Source: an uncultured delta proteobacterium
Lineage (GTDB): Bacteria; Myxococcota_A; Polyangia; Polyangiales; Polyangiaceae
Length of the DNA stretch: 64,000 nt
NCBI GenBank assembly: GCA_903906315.1
Contig: CAIVJW010000156.1
Location: forward strand, 41,161 to 105,160
Reading direction: 5' to 3'
Position numbers and translations under genes: made by a program. This document shows positions 45,195 through 53,520 of the stretch, piece after piece (the first letter of the stretch is position 1; every line of letters begins with the position of its first letter). The notes under the pieces are model-generated. The model worked only from the letters and a program-made list of their open reading frames with translations. It was not told where the DNA came from and made no database searches.

Positions 45195-45920
45195 TCACTC
45201 CGCGTTGCCGGTCGGCAGCTCGCCCGGCCACGAGGCCCGCGCGCTCTCGGTGACCGGGAGCGCGTGGCCCATCCGGACGCGCTTGGCTTCGAGGTAGCCG
45301 GCCGAGTACGGGTTGGCGCCGACGACCGAGGCGAGGCGCGAGTCCACGATGACGCCGTGCGCGCGCAGCCCGCCCACTTTGGCCGGGTTGTTCGTCATCA
45401 GCCGCACCGACTCGACGCCGAGGTGCTCGAGCATCGCCGCCGCGCAGCCGTATTCGCGCGCGTCGTCGGGCAGCCCGAGCAACCGGTTCGCCTCGACGGT
45501 ATCGTGCCCGATCGACTGAAGCTCGTAGGCGCGGATCTTGTTCGCGAGGCCGATGCCGCGCCCCTCTTGTCGGAGGTAGAGCACGACGCCGGCTCCCTCG
45601 CGCGCGATCTCCGACTGGGCGGCCTCGAGCTGGTCCTTGCAGTCGCATTTGAGCGAGCCGAACACCTCGCTCGTCAGGCACTCCGAGTGGACTCGCACGA
45701 CCACGCCCCTGTGTCCGCGCACGTCCCCCATCACGAGCGCGACGTGATCGGGCGAGAGCCCGCTCTCGCCTTGGGGCTGCCCCCACCGGAACACCGTCAT
45801 CTGGAACACGCCGAAATGGGTCGGAACCGGCGCTTGTGCGAGGATCTCGAGCCGAGGCCGGATCGCCGCCGAGGGGACGTGCATCTCGCTCTCCATGGGG
45901 TTGTCGGTGGTACTGATCAT
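45195..45920 (-). CDS. ribA: GTP cyclohydrolase II
   Basis: 241 residues; stand-alone RibA, not fused to DHBP synthase. Zinc site HSECLTSEVFGSLKCDC (about 78-94), catalytic YLRQEGRGIGLANKIRAYEL and late conserved LMTNNPAKV. First step of riboflavin synthesis from GTP. The start is uncertain: ATG 45920 gives the longest form, but the internal ATG at codon 13 has GGAG six bases upstream and would suit the family N terminus better. Convergent with glmU. Confidence 0.95.
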   Translation of the reverse strand: MISTTDNPMESEMHVPSAAIRPRLEILAQAPVPTHFGVFQMTVFRWGQPQGESGLSPDHVALVMGDVRGHRGVVVRVHSECLTSEVFGSLKCDCKDQLEAAQSEIAREGAGVVLYLRQEGRGIGLANKIRAYELQSIGHDTVEANRLLGLPDDAREYGCAAAMLEHLGVESVRLMTNNPAKVGGLRAHGVIVDSRLASVVGANPYSAGYLEAKRVRMGHALPVTESARASWPGELPTGNAE

Positions 45921-46071
45921 CCGATGAACGACCCGCGGTGCCGCCGCGCGCGCACGACGCGGCGGACGCGCCGTAGGTAGCGTAACGGAGCGGACACCAC
46001 AAGGTGAGGCGTCCCGGTCGGTTGGTCAACTCGGGCCGCGTATCCAAGCGATTCGCGTCGCGACGCCACGG

Positions 46072-46602
46072 CTAGGCTCCCTTCCGCGCCGCCCCGATCA
46101 GCGCGACGAGGTCGACCAGCACGATCGCCGGTGGGCGCGCGTCGCTCCCCGTCGCGCCTGGCCGCTTCGGCCGGGCGATGCCCGTCACGTGCGGCGCGAC
46201 GTCGCTGCCGAGGCTCGCCGCGGGCGGCTCGATGTCCCCTTCGGCCAGCCGATCGACCCGCCGCACCTCGTCCACGTACACCCCGACCACCTCGCCGTCG
46301 TCGGTCTCGACCAGCACGATGCGCGATCGCCCCGTCGGCGCCGGCGCGTCGAGGCCGAGCGCGCGCCTTGGATCGACCACGGTCACGAGCCGCCCGCGCA
46401 CGCTCACCACGCCGAGCACGCCCGTTGGCGCGCGAGGCACGCGCGTCAGCGGAGGCGGCCGGAGGATCTCGCGGATCTCGCGGACCGCCGCGGCGTGGAG
46501 CTCGCCCGCGAGCGCGAAGACCAGGACCTCCCCGCGAGGACCGTCGTCGCGCGGCCGTCGCAGCGCGATCTCGGGCTCCCTCCGGTGCCCTCGGTCAGCC
46601 AC
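46072..46602 (-). CDS. cheW: CheW-like coupling protein
   Basis: 176 residues. GTG start at 46602 overlaps the cheA stop by eight bases. CheW fold signatures: EVLVFALAGELHAAAVREIR, LTRVPRAPTGVLGVVSVRGR, LVTVVDPRRALGL, RIVLVETDDGEVVGVYVDEV. It should bridge the CheA kinase to receptors. The basic C-terminal segment (RPKRPGATGSDARPP) is slightly longer than usual. No receptor, CheR or CheB lies in the window, so the rest of the pathway is elsewhere. Confidence 0.9.
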   Translation of the reverse strand: MADRGHRREPEIALRRPRDDGPRGEVLVFALAGELHAAAVREIREILRPPPLTRVPRAPTGVLGVVSVRGRLVTVVDPRRALGLDAPAPTGRSRIVLVETDDGEVVGVYVDEVRRVDRLAEGDIEPPAASLGSDVAPHVTGIARPKRPGATGSDARPPAIVLVDLVALIGAARKGA

Positions 46603-48727
46603 CGGCCGCGACCTCCGCCGCCGCGGGCACCGCGCCGATCGTCGCGAAGTACTCGGCGACGAGCGCCGGCGTGTCGAGCACGAGCGCGACGCGCCGGTCG
46701 TCGAGCTCCGTCGCGCCCGCGAACCCGCGGACCTCGCGGAGCGACGGACCGAGCGGCTTGACGACGACGTCTCGCTCGCCCGCGATCCCGTCGACCGCGA
46801 AGCCGAGGCGCTGCGCACCGATCGACACCACGACGAGGTGCACGCGCCCGCGCGCCTGCGCGTCCTCGGCCTCGGGTCCGCCGATCTCGAGCAGCTCCGA
46901 CAGGCGGCAGACAGGCACGCTCCGCCCCCGCACGCCGACCACCTCGCACCCGTCGACGCGCCGCGCTTCCTGCGCGTTCACGATCAGCGCCTCGTCGACG
47001 TTCGCGATCAGCATCGCGAAGGTCTCGGCGCGCACCCGCACGATCAGCGCCTTCACGATGGCGAGCGTGGTCGGCACCGTGATCGTGATCTTCGTCCCGA
47101 TCCCAGGCACGCTCGCGAGATCGATCACGCCCCCGAGCTTGGCGATGTTCGTCTTGACGATGTCCATGCCGACGCCGCGCCCCGACAGCTCGCTGACGTC
47201 GGAGCGCGTCGTCGCTCCGGGGAGGAACACGAGGCCGAGCAGGTCGCGTCGGCTGGAGGTCTCGATCTCGCCCGGCGTGACCAGCCCGCGCGAGGTCGCG
47301 GCGGCGAGCAGGCGATCGACGTCGATGCCGCGGCCGTCGTCCTCGACCTCGACGACGACGTGGTTGCCGTTCTGGAAGGCGTTCACCGCGACCGTCCCGA
47401 CCGCCGGCTTCCCGACGGCTTCGCGATCGGACGCGGGCTCGATGCCGTGGTCGACCGAGTTTCGCAGGAGGTGAAGGAGCGGATCCGACAGGGACTCGAC
47501 GATGAGCTTGTCGACCTCCGTCTCGCCGCCGGTGATGACGAGGTTCACCTGCTTGCCGGCGTCCCGCCCGATCTGCCGCACGACCCGCAGGAGCCTCTCG
47601 AACACCTGCTCGAGCGGGACCATGCGCACGTCGAGGAGGCCCTCGCGGATCGTCCCGAGGTGTCGATCGAAGGATCGCTCGAGGCGCGCGAGGTCGCTGC
47701 CGATCGGGCTGCCGGGCACCTCCGCGCGCAGCCGCAGCGTGAGCCGCGAGAGGGCCGACCGCACGAGGCCGAGCTCGCCGACCGCGCTCATCAGGCCCTC
47801 GAGCTTGCGGAGGTCGACGCGCACCGTCTGGCCGATCGATCGCGGAGCCTCGCCGTCCCGGGCCAGCTCCTGCCGTTCCCCCGCCGTCGATCGCGACGGC
47901 GCCGCGGCACCGACCGGGCCAATCACCCCGCCCGACGCCTGGGCGTCCGCCGGCAGAAGCACGTTCGGATCCGCGCCGCCCGCGTCGGCGCGCCTCGGGA
48001 GCGGCGCGAGCTCCCCGCCGAGATCCTCGAAGCTCCGAGCGAGCTCGATCATGGGCTCGCTCGATGCGAGCAGCACGTCGAGCTCGATGGCGTCCTCGGC
48101 CGATCCGGCGCCCGTCGGCAGGTACGTGAGGACCTCGGCGCGCCCCTTCGCGCGCGCCTTGAGCTCCTCGATCGCGACGTCGAGGCTCGCGAGATCGAGC
48201 TCGATGCGCAGCCGCAGGAGGGCCTTTCCATCCTCGACGTTCGCGCGGAGGCGGTGCTCCTCGTACTCGGTGAGCACCGCGAGCAGGCCGGGGTCGAGGT
48301 CGTACGGGCCGCCGGGCGGGGTCACGGGGGCGGCGCTCGCCTCGAGGCGCTGCAGGAGATCGTCGAGGTCGTCGTGCGGTGGCGGCGCGCCGACCCGCTC
48401 GGCGGCGAGCACCCGCCCGTAGACGTCCACCGCCCGGAAGAGCACGTCGATCAGTGCGTCGTCGACGGGCGCGCGGCCGAGCCTCACGCGCTCGAGCACG
48501 TCCTCGAGGCTGCGCGAGATCTCGGTGGTCGGGCTCGGCCCGAACAGCCCCGCGATCCCCCTGAGCGTGTGCACGCCCCGAAACAGGCCGTTCACGATCT
48601 CGACGTCGGCGCGCCCCGATTGCCGGACCCCGCGATCGAGCGCGATCAGGTCGCGGCCGATCGCCTCGACGATCTCGATCGCCTCGGTGAAGTAGTCGTC
48701 GCGCGGGAGGTCTCCGGCGCCTCTCAT
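46595..48727 (-). CDS. cheA: Chemotaxis-type histidine kinase CheA
   Basis: 710 residues. HPt domain at the N terminus with phosphorylatable His53 in GLFRGVHTLRGIAGLFG; a variable region with a second HPt-like helical stretch; dimerisation helix (RKLEGLMSAVGELGLVRSAL); ATPase core with N-box HLLRNSVDHGIEP, G1 VEDDGRGID, and GRGVGMDIVKTNI; and a C-terminal CheW-like domain. No P2/CheY-binding domain of E. coli type was noticed. ATG 48727 overlaps the stop of a 15-codon upstream reading frame as ATGA. Cheases of this kind in myxobacteria may run motility, development or gene regulation. Confidence 0.93.
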   Translation of the reverse strand: MRGAGDLPRDDYFTEAIEIVEAIGRDLIALDRGVRQSGRADVEIVNGLFRGVHTLRGIAGLFGPSPTTEISRSLEDVLERVRLGRAPVDDALIDVLFRAVDVYGRVLAAERVGAPPPHDDLDDLLQRLEASAAPVTPPGGPYDLDPGLLAVLTEYEEHRLRANVEDGKALLRLRIELDLASLDVAIEELKARAKGRAEVLTYLPTGAGSAEDAIELDVLLASSEPMIELARSFEDLGGELAPLPRRADAGGADPNVLLPADAQASGGVIGPVGAAAPSRSTAGERQELARDGEAPRSIGQTVRVDLRKLEGLMSAVGELGLVRSALSRLTLRLRAEVPGSPIGSDLARLERSFDRHLGTIREGLLDVRMVPLEQVFERLLRVVRQIGRDAGKQVNLVITGGETEVDKLIVESLSDPLLHLLRNSVDHGIEPASDREAVGKPAVGTVAVNAFQNGNHVVVEVEDDGRGIDVDRLLAAATSRGLVTPGEIETSSRRDLLGLVFLPGATTRSDVSELSGRGVGMDIVKTNIAKLGGVIDLASVPGIGTKITITVPTTLAIVKALIVRVRAETFAMLIANVDEALIVNAQEARRVDGCEVVGVRGRSVPVCRLSELLEIGGPEAEDAQARGRVHLVVVSIGAQRLGFAVDGIAGERDVVVKPLGPSLREVRGFAGATELDDRRVALVLDTPALVAEYFATIGAVPAAAEVAAGG

Positions 48728-48771
48728 CGGAGCGTCGCTCCGCGGTCGTCGACCCGAGGCACGTGGCCCAT
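48724..48771 (-). CDS. Possible 15-codon leader peptide of cheA
   Basis: ATG 48771 to TGA 48724-48726, encoding MGHVPRVDDRGATLR. It begins nine bases after TAGGCT (48781-48786), in the same arrangement as proven-looking gene starts here, and its TGA overlaps the cheA ATG as ATGA. It may serve to load ribosomes for cheA, which lacks its own ribosome binding site. Could be chance. Confidence 0.35.
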   Translation of the reverse strand: MGHVPRVDDRGATLR

Positions 48772-48780
48772 TGCTGCCCG

Positions 48781-48786
48781 AGCCTA
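48781..48786 (-). promoter_or_regulatory. -10-like TAGGCT upstream of cheA leader
   Basis: Minus-strand TAGGCT, nine bases before the ATG of the 15-codon leader and 53 bases before the cheA ATG. Likely promoter of the cheA-cheW operon. Confidence 0.4.
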
Positions 48787-48822
48787 GCGGATCCGCCCCG
48801 CGGGAACGAGGCCCGCTCCGTG

Positions 48823-49962
48823 CTACCGCAGGACGGCGAGCCGGCGCGCGCCCGCGAGCTGCCCACACGCGCCGCCGACGTCGCGCCCGCGCGGACGCCG
48901 GACGAGCGTCGTCACGCCGCACGCCGACAGCCGCGCCACGAAGGCGTCGATCCGATCGGGCGACGGAGGTCGCAGGCTCGGGTCCGGCCCCGGATTCGAC
49001 GGGATCACGTTCACGCGGCAGCGCAGCCCGCGGATGTACTCGGCCACGAGGTTGGCGTCCTCGGGCGCGTCGTTGAAGCCTTCGAACAGGACGTACTCGA
49101 AGAGCACGCGTCGCCCGGCGGGCAGCGTGCGGTCGAGGGCCTCGCGCAGCGCCGCGAGCGGGAAGCGGGCGCCGATGGGCATGATCGCGGCCCGCCGACG
49201 GTCGTCGGGCGCGTTCAGGCTCACGGCCAGCTCGGCGCGCGTCCCTGCGAAGAACGCGGGCAGCTTGTCGATCACGCCGACGGTGCTGACCGTCACGCGC
49301 GACGGCGCGAGCCCGAACGCTCGCCCGTCGGTGAGGAGGCGCGTCGCCCGCAGCACCTCGGCGAGGTTGTCGAACGGCTCGCCCATGCCCATGAACACGA
49401 GGTTCGACAGCGCCGGGTCGCCTCCTGCCGAGCGCCAGATGCGGCGGGCGATCCGCACCTGGTCGACGATCTCGCCCGCGGAGAGCTGCCGCGCGAGCCC
49501 GAGCCGCCCGGTCTCGCAGAACGTGCACGCGCGGGCGCAGCCGACCTGGCTCGATACGCACAGGGTCGTGCGCGCGGGCCCCGGGATCAGCACCGCCTCG
49601 ACGAGCGCGCCGTCTCTCGCGCGGAGCAGGAGGCGGACGGTGTCGTCGGCCGACGGCACCTGATCGGCGATCTCGAGCGACGGCGCGACGTCCATCGTGA
49701 GCAGGAACGGCCGCGCCCAGCCGCCGACGTCGAGCGCTCGCAGCGTGTCGTCGTCCCACGTCGTCGCGTCCTCACGGAACACGTGCCGGAGGACCTTGGC
49801 GGCGACGCTCCGCGCGGCGCTCGCGGTGCCGTGGGCCTCGAGCGCCGCCGTGAGCGACTCGGCGTCGTGGGAGGCGAGGAGCCGCGGAGCGCGGTCGATC
49901 GCGGCGCCCGAGCCTTGCGATCCCCGGTCCGCGGACGGCGCGTGCGATCGGGCGGGCGTCAC
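48823..49962 (-). CDS. rlmN: 23S rRNA (adenine-2503-C2)-methyltransferase, RlmN type
   Basis: 379 residues from GTG 49962, which lies six bases after TACGAC; the frame is open up to 50133 with an ATG at 50055. Radical-SAM cluster Cys in VGCARACTFCETG (C-x3-C-x2-C), GMGEPFDN, VSTVGVIDKL, SLNAPDDRRR, and the methyl-accepting Cys in GGACGQL near the C terminus. RlmN methylates A2503 of 23S rRNA and some tRNAs. The family is 340-400 residues, so the chosen start fits. Cfr-type resistance enzymes are related, but chromosomal context favours RlmN. Confidence 0.9.
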   Translation of the reverse strand: MTPARSHAPSADRGSQGSGAAIDRAPRLLASHDAESLTAALEAHGTASAARSVAAKVLRHVFREDATTWDDDTLRALDVGGWARPFLLTMDVAPSLEIADQVPSADDTVRLLLRARDGALVEAVLIPGPARTTLCVSSQVGCARACTFCETGRLGLARQLSAGEIVDQVRIARRIWRSAGGDPALSNLVFMGMGEPFDNLAEVLRATRLLTDGRAFGLAPSRVTVSTVGVIDKLPAFFAGTRAELAVSLNAPDDRRRAAIMPIGARFPLAALREALDRTLPAGRRVLFEYVLFEGFNDAPEDANLVAEYIRGLRCRVNVIPSNPGPDPSLRPPSPDRIDAFVARLSACGVTTLVRRPRGRDVGGACGQLAGARRLAVLR

Positions 49963-49968
49963 GCTCGG

Positions 49969-49974
49969 GTCGTA
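49969..49974 (-). promoter_or_regulatory. -10-like TACGAC upstream of rlmN
   Basis: Minus-strand TACGAC, six bases before GTG 49962; supports that start over the ATG at 50055. Confidence 0.35.
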
Positions 49975-50592
49975 GCACGGGCCGCGTCCGTCGACGCACG
50001 ACGCGACGCGACGCCCCGCCCGTACCGCCGAGGTCCGCCGCGGAGGCCTGGCCATCGAGGACGATACCAAGGACGCCGACCGGACCCTCTGCAGCCCTCC
50101 GCATTGGGCCCATCCGGGCTCGCTACCCGCCATTCCGGTGGTGAACCTGTGGAGAACTCGGTGGAGGAAAATGGGCGACTATTTCGTTGCAGCGAGCGGT
50201 GTAACGAGGGCGAAACGTCCGCGGAAGCTCTGCGGCACATCGGGCTGCGGATCGTTCCGGACGCAGAAGTCGGCGGAGGCGCTGCACCAGCCCAACGGGC
50301 CGCTCTTCGGAGGAGCCTGCGCGGGGGGCCGAATCGCGGACCGTCGGGGCATGTCAACGCCTCGGACGGTCGGCGAATGGAAAGGCCCCGGTCCCAGGTA
50401 ATCCACAGGCTGGGGACAGGCTGTGGAGTACCGGGCCAGGACTCATCGAGGCCGTCCGACGATGGAAGGCACCTCGGGTGCGGCGGATCCTGGCGCTCCT
50501 TCGCGGGAGCACGGGTGAAGCGACCCTCGGTTCGAGCGTCGTCCACTGGCTGGCTCGCAACGCCGTGGAGCCGATGGACAGGGAGCGAGAGG

Positions 50593-50843
50593 GGCGCCAA
50601 GAGCGCCAAGAGCGCCAAGGGAAGATTCGGGGGGGGGCCGCGAGCCAGCGCGTCCACGCAGGGCGCATCCCGCTGCCGGCCTCCGGCGCCGCAGGGCCCG
50701 CCTCCTCCTAAAGGGACTGCGCAAGAATCAGTGAAACATGGAGGCGAGGAGGCGGGGAGGGCGGATCTAGCTCCTCGCCTCCATGTCATCGCTTCTCGTG
50801 TTCTTGCGCGGGCCCTGACCTCTCGCTTGGCGTCCTTGGCGCC
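50593..50843. repeat. Nested inverted repeat, MITE-like
   Basis: Outer arms: GGCGCCAAGAGCGCCAAG (50593-50610, part of three 9-base direct copies) and its near inverse CTTGGCGTCCTTGGCGCC (50826-50843), 16 of 18 matching. Inner arms: GCGCAAGAA (50719-50727) with TTCTTGCGC (50801-50809), and a perfect 16-bp pair ACATGGAGGCGAGGAG (50736-50751) with CTCCTCGCCTCCATGT (50771-50786). No coding capacity. The layout resembles a miniature non-autonomous element or a large structured repeat; no target-site duplication was identified. Confidence 0.6.
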
Positions 50844-50985
50844 CACCTCGGTCCGCACCGCGGCGCCCGTGAACGCGTCGCGCGCTTTTCGCTCGCCGGC
50901 TCGCGTCGCGCGCGCCGGCGGTCCCTTCGCGACGGGCCACTGTGCTGTGCGGGATTCTTTTTTCCCGGCACGCTCGGCTCACGGA

Positions 50986-50991
50986 TAAAGT
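50986..50991 (+). promoter_or_regulatory. -10-like TAAAGT, probable leaderless promoter
   Basis: TAAAGT eight bases before ATG 51000; no ribosome binding site between. Confidence 0.45.
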
Positions 50992-50999
50992 GCGTGCCC

Positions 51000-52253
51000 A
51001 TGCTTCCGCGTCAAACGTCCGCGATCCTCGCCTCCTCCCTCGCGCTCGCGACCGGGCTCCTGGTCGGCCCCGCCCGCGCGGGGGCTCCGAAGGACGCGCA
51101 GGCGGAGAACGCGCTCGCCGAGGCCCTCGAGGTCGACTTCCTCGAGACCAAGTTCGACAAGGCCGAGCAGCGCCTGCGCGGGGCCATCGACACCTGCGGC
51201 GACACGGGCTGCACGCCGGCCCTGAAGGCCAAGCTCTACGCGGCGCTCGGGTCCGTGCTCGCGGGCGGCAAGAAGCAGCTCGAGGACGCGCGCGAGGTCT
51301 TCGTTCAGGCGCTCATGGTCGACAAGGCCGTGCAGTTGAACCCGGACATCGCCTCGACAGAGGTCAAGTTCGCCTTCGAGCAGGCCCAGAAGCAGCTCAA
51401 GCTGGATAAGCCACCGAAGCCAGAGAAGCCCCCCGAAAGCCTGCCCGAGAAAAAGCCGGGCAAGCCGAAGGCGATGCAGTGCATCGACGACAACGAGTGC
51501 AACTCCGGCTTCGCGTGCGTCGGCGGCGAATGCGTCGAGCGCGCCGCCGACGTGCCCAAGCCCGAGCAGAAATCGCGGAAGAACTGGCTCACGCTCTCGT
51601 TCGCGCCCGACGTCTCCGTCGTCTCGGGCAGCGACGTCTGCACGCGCGAGAACCAGGACGGGATGCACTTCGTCTGTGTGCGCCAGGACGGGTCGCGCTA
51701 CCTCGGCAAGCCGACGATCGGTAACGCCGACAACATCCGGACCGGTCCGGCCCTCTCCACCCTCCGCGTGCTCCTGACGTACGAGCGCGTCGTCGCCCAG
51801 AACGTGGGCCTCGGCGCGCGCATCGGCTTCGCGTTCGGCGGGGCCACCGACGGAGGCGCGTCCTTCCTGCCGCTCCACCTCGAGGGTCGCGTTTCGTATT
51901 CGATCGGCAAGCGGCCCTACGACGGCAAGGGGGTGCGGCCGTTCTTCTTCGTGAGCGGCGGGCTCGCCCAGGTCGACACCAAGGTCGAGGTGCAGGTCCT
52001 CGAGGACGTCGCCGCGTGCGGCCCGGTTCAGGGCGGCAACTGCACGAAGAACAGCGGCGATCGCAAGGAGCCGCAGAAGCAGACGCTGGCCGCCTACAAG
52101 CAGGCCGGCCAAGGGTTCGCGGGCGGTGGCTTCGGCCTCGCCTACATGCCCGTCGCGGGCTTCGCCATGAACCTCGGTATTCGCGCTTCGGCGACGTTCC
52201 CCGTCGCCACCTTCGTGCTCGCCCCCGAGGCGGGCCTCTCGCTCGGCTTCTAG
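51000..52253 (+). CDS. Secreted/outer-membrane protein with TPR-like region and Cys module
   Basis: 417 residues. Signal peptide to ARAG. Residues ~30-125 form a helical TPR-like region (ETKFDKAEQRLRGAIDTCGD, LKAKLYAALGSVLAGGKKQL). A Lys/Pro linker and one four-Cys module CIDDNECNSGFACVGGEC follow (about 160-178), then a ~230-residue beta-rich domain (NWLTLSFAPDVSVVSGS ... APEAGLSLGF) that looks like a small outer-membrane beta barrel ending in Phe. A GTG six bases upstream is an alternative start. The Cys module matches those at 25463 and 27160. Function unknown. Confidence 0.8.
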   Translation: MLPRQTSAILASSLALATGLLVGPARAGAPKDAQAENALAEALEVDFLETKFDKAEQRLRGAIDTCGDTGCTPALKAKLYAALGSVLAGGKKQLEDAREVFVQALMVDKAVQLNPDIASTEVKFAFEQAQKQLKLDKPPKPEKPPESLPEKKPGKPKAMQCIDDNECNSGFACVGGECVERAADVPKPEQKSRKNWLTLSFAPDVSVVSGSDVCTRENQDGMHFVCVRQDGSRYLGKPTIGNADNIRTGPALSTLRVLLTYERVVAQNVGLGARIGFAFGGATDGGASFLPLHLEGRVSYSIGKRPYDGKGVRPFFFVSGGLAQVDTKVEVQVLEDVAACGPVQGGNCTKNSGDRKEPQKQTLAAYKQAGQGFAGGGFGLAYMPVAGFAMNLGIRASATFPVATFVLAPEAGLSLGF

Positions 52254-52268
52254 CCGCGTCCGACCACC

Positions 52269-53105
52269 ATGGAAGGCATCCGAAGCGCACGAATCGAGGC
52301 CGCGCTCACGCGCGCGGTCGACAACGGTGACGTCGTCGATCTCTTCGACCTGCTCGGCCGCTCGTCGGGCCTCCCCGGCCCCCGCCCGAACGTCGAGCTC
52401 GGCGACGCGGTCGCCGCAGCCCTCGCCATCCGCAAGAAGGGCGCCGACGCGACCGTGCGTGCGCTCGCCCAGTCGGAAAGCGAGTACCACGCTCTCTGCG
52501 GGGCGCTCGCGCTCGGCGCCCGCTGGGCGGCCGGGATCGACGCGGTCGCGTCGGCCGACACGCTGCAGGGGCTCGCCGAGGACGGGCGCCGCCACGTGCG
52601 CGGCGCGGTCGTGCGCGTCGTGCGGCGCTACATCGAGCGCCACGGGTCGGCCGGCCTCGCCGAGCTCTCCGCGTGGACCGATGGCTACCTGCAGGCGCAC
52701 GCCGTGCTCGAGGCGCTCGCCGACCGCACCGTGCTCGCGGCGCTGCCGGAGGCCGAGCCGGTCCTGGCTCGCCTCGACGAGGCCTTCTTGCTCGCCGACC
52801 GGTCGCCGCGCGCGGCCGAGCGCTCCGAGGGGCTCCGCACGCTGCGCCGAGACCTGCCGCGGCAAATCACCGTGTTTGCCGGGCGGTTCTCGGAGGTCGT
52901 CACCTGGCTCTCGGCGCGGACGGCATCCAAGCGCCCCGAGAGCCGCGACGTCGTCGAGGCCACGATCCACGCCCTCCGCAAGGGCGCGACCGCCCACTCC
53001 GAGACCGACCGCTTGGCGGCGTCCCTCTCGGCGAGCGCGCCGGCGCCGCGCGACCCGAGCCGGATCGTCCACGGCACCCGCAACCGTAGCAAGGGCCGGC
53101 GCTGA
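52269..53105 (+). CDS. All-helical HEAT-like hypothetical protein
   Basis: 278 residues, no signal peptide, nearly all helix by composition, with repeated short helical pairs (VVAAAL..., ATVRALAQSESEYHALCGAL, HVRGAVVRVVRRYIERHG, AHAVLEALADRTVLAALPEA). The basic tail ends HGTRNRSKGRR. This resembles HEAT-repeat scaffolds; I do not recognise a family. It begins 15 bases after the preceding stop and may be cotranscribed. Confidence 0.72.
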   Translation: MEGIRSARIEAALTRAVDNGDVVDLFDLLGRSSGLPGPRPNVELGDAVAAALAIRKKGADATVRALAQSESEYHALCGALALGARWAAGIDAVASADTLQGLAEDGRRHVRGAVVRVVRRYIERHGSAGLAELSAWTDGYLQAHAVLEALADRTVLAALPEAEPVLARLDEAFLLADRSPRAAERSEGLRTLRRDLPRQITVFAGRFSEVVTWLSARTASKRPESRDVVEATIHALRKGATAHSETDRLAASLSASAPAPRDPSRIVHGTRNRSKGRR

Positions 53106-53115
53106 CACTTCCCGC

Positions 53116-53138
53116 GGGGCCGCCGACCGGCGACGGCC
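53116..53138 (+). terminator. Weak hairpin after HEAT-like gene
   Basis: GGGCCG (53116-53121) pairs with CGGCCC (53133-53138), eleven-base loop, shortly after the stop at 53105. No T tract. Confidence 0.25.
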
Positions 53139-53196
53139 CGTGGTAGAGGGATGCGCGCCGGCGCGAGCGCGCCGCGCGCCTTGCGAGGTACGACCG

Positions 53197-53520
53197 ATGA
53201 GCAGCCGCGACGACGACGAGGCGGGCGAGGACCTCGCCCTGGGGGCCAAGATCGAGCTGGATCCGACGCGCGAGCTCGACGAGGTGATCGGCGAGCTGGA
53301 GGCCCTCCTCAAGCGCGGCGACCTGGGTCAGGCGCTGGTCGGACGCGGCGTGAACACGAGCCTCGCGCTGCTCGCGGTCGACGGGCTCCGCGCCTACCTC
53401 TCGGGCGACCGGGCGCAGGCCGCCGACGACCTCGGCACCGTCGCCGAGGAGATCGCCAGTCGCCTGGCGGGCGCGACGCCCGACGCGGCGGGGCGGCGCG
53501 GCGGAGAGGGCCCGAACTGA
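53197..53520 (+). CDS. Small acidic hypothetical protein upstream of mtnA
   Basis: 107 residues, starting [16 protein letters not shown]. Predicted helical hairpins ([57 protein letters not shown]). Its TGA shares one base with the mtnA ATG (TGATG), so the two are coupled. Not recognisably XseB or another known small subunit despite the coiled-coil look. A possible longer form from ATG 53151 has a low-complexity N terminus. Confidence 0.65.
   Translation: MSSRDDDEAGEDLALGAKIELDPTRELDEVIGELEALLKRGDLGQALVGRGVNTSLALLAVDGLRAYLSGDRAQAADDLGTVAEEIASRLAGATPDAAGRRGGEGPN

Larger units (their letters stand above)
49963..50999. other. Non-coding stretch of about 1 kb
   Basis: Between rlmN (minus) and the gene at 51000 (plus). 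It holds DnaA-box-like sites at 50148-50156, 50399-50407 and 50422-50430, and a nested inverted repeat from 50593 to 50843. Short open frames exist (for example 50138-50401) but have no protein-like character. This is the longest gene-free stretch in the window. Confidence 0.6.

Noticed and set aside
48823..49962. Cfr-type antibiotic-resistance methyltransferase
   Set aside because: Core chromosomal context and RlmN-like length and C-terminal GGACGQL make housekeeping RlmN more likely.
50138..50401. 87-codon frame in the 1-kb intergenic region
   Set aside because: No signal, domain, ribosome binding site or promoter-like hexamer; composition resembles non-coding GC-rich DNA.
49963..50592. 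Chromosomal replication origin
   Set aside because: DnaA-box-like sites are imperfect and few, there is no AT-rich unwinding region, and dnaA, dnaN or parAB are not nearby. Kept only as a finding to check.
53197..53520. Exodeoxyribonuclease VII small subunit (xseB)
   Set aside because: Length and helical content are suggestive, but the typical XseB motif is absent and the neighbours are not isoprenoid or xseA genes.
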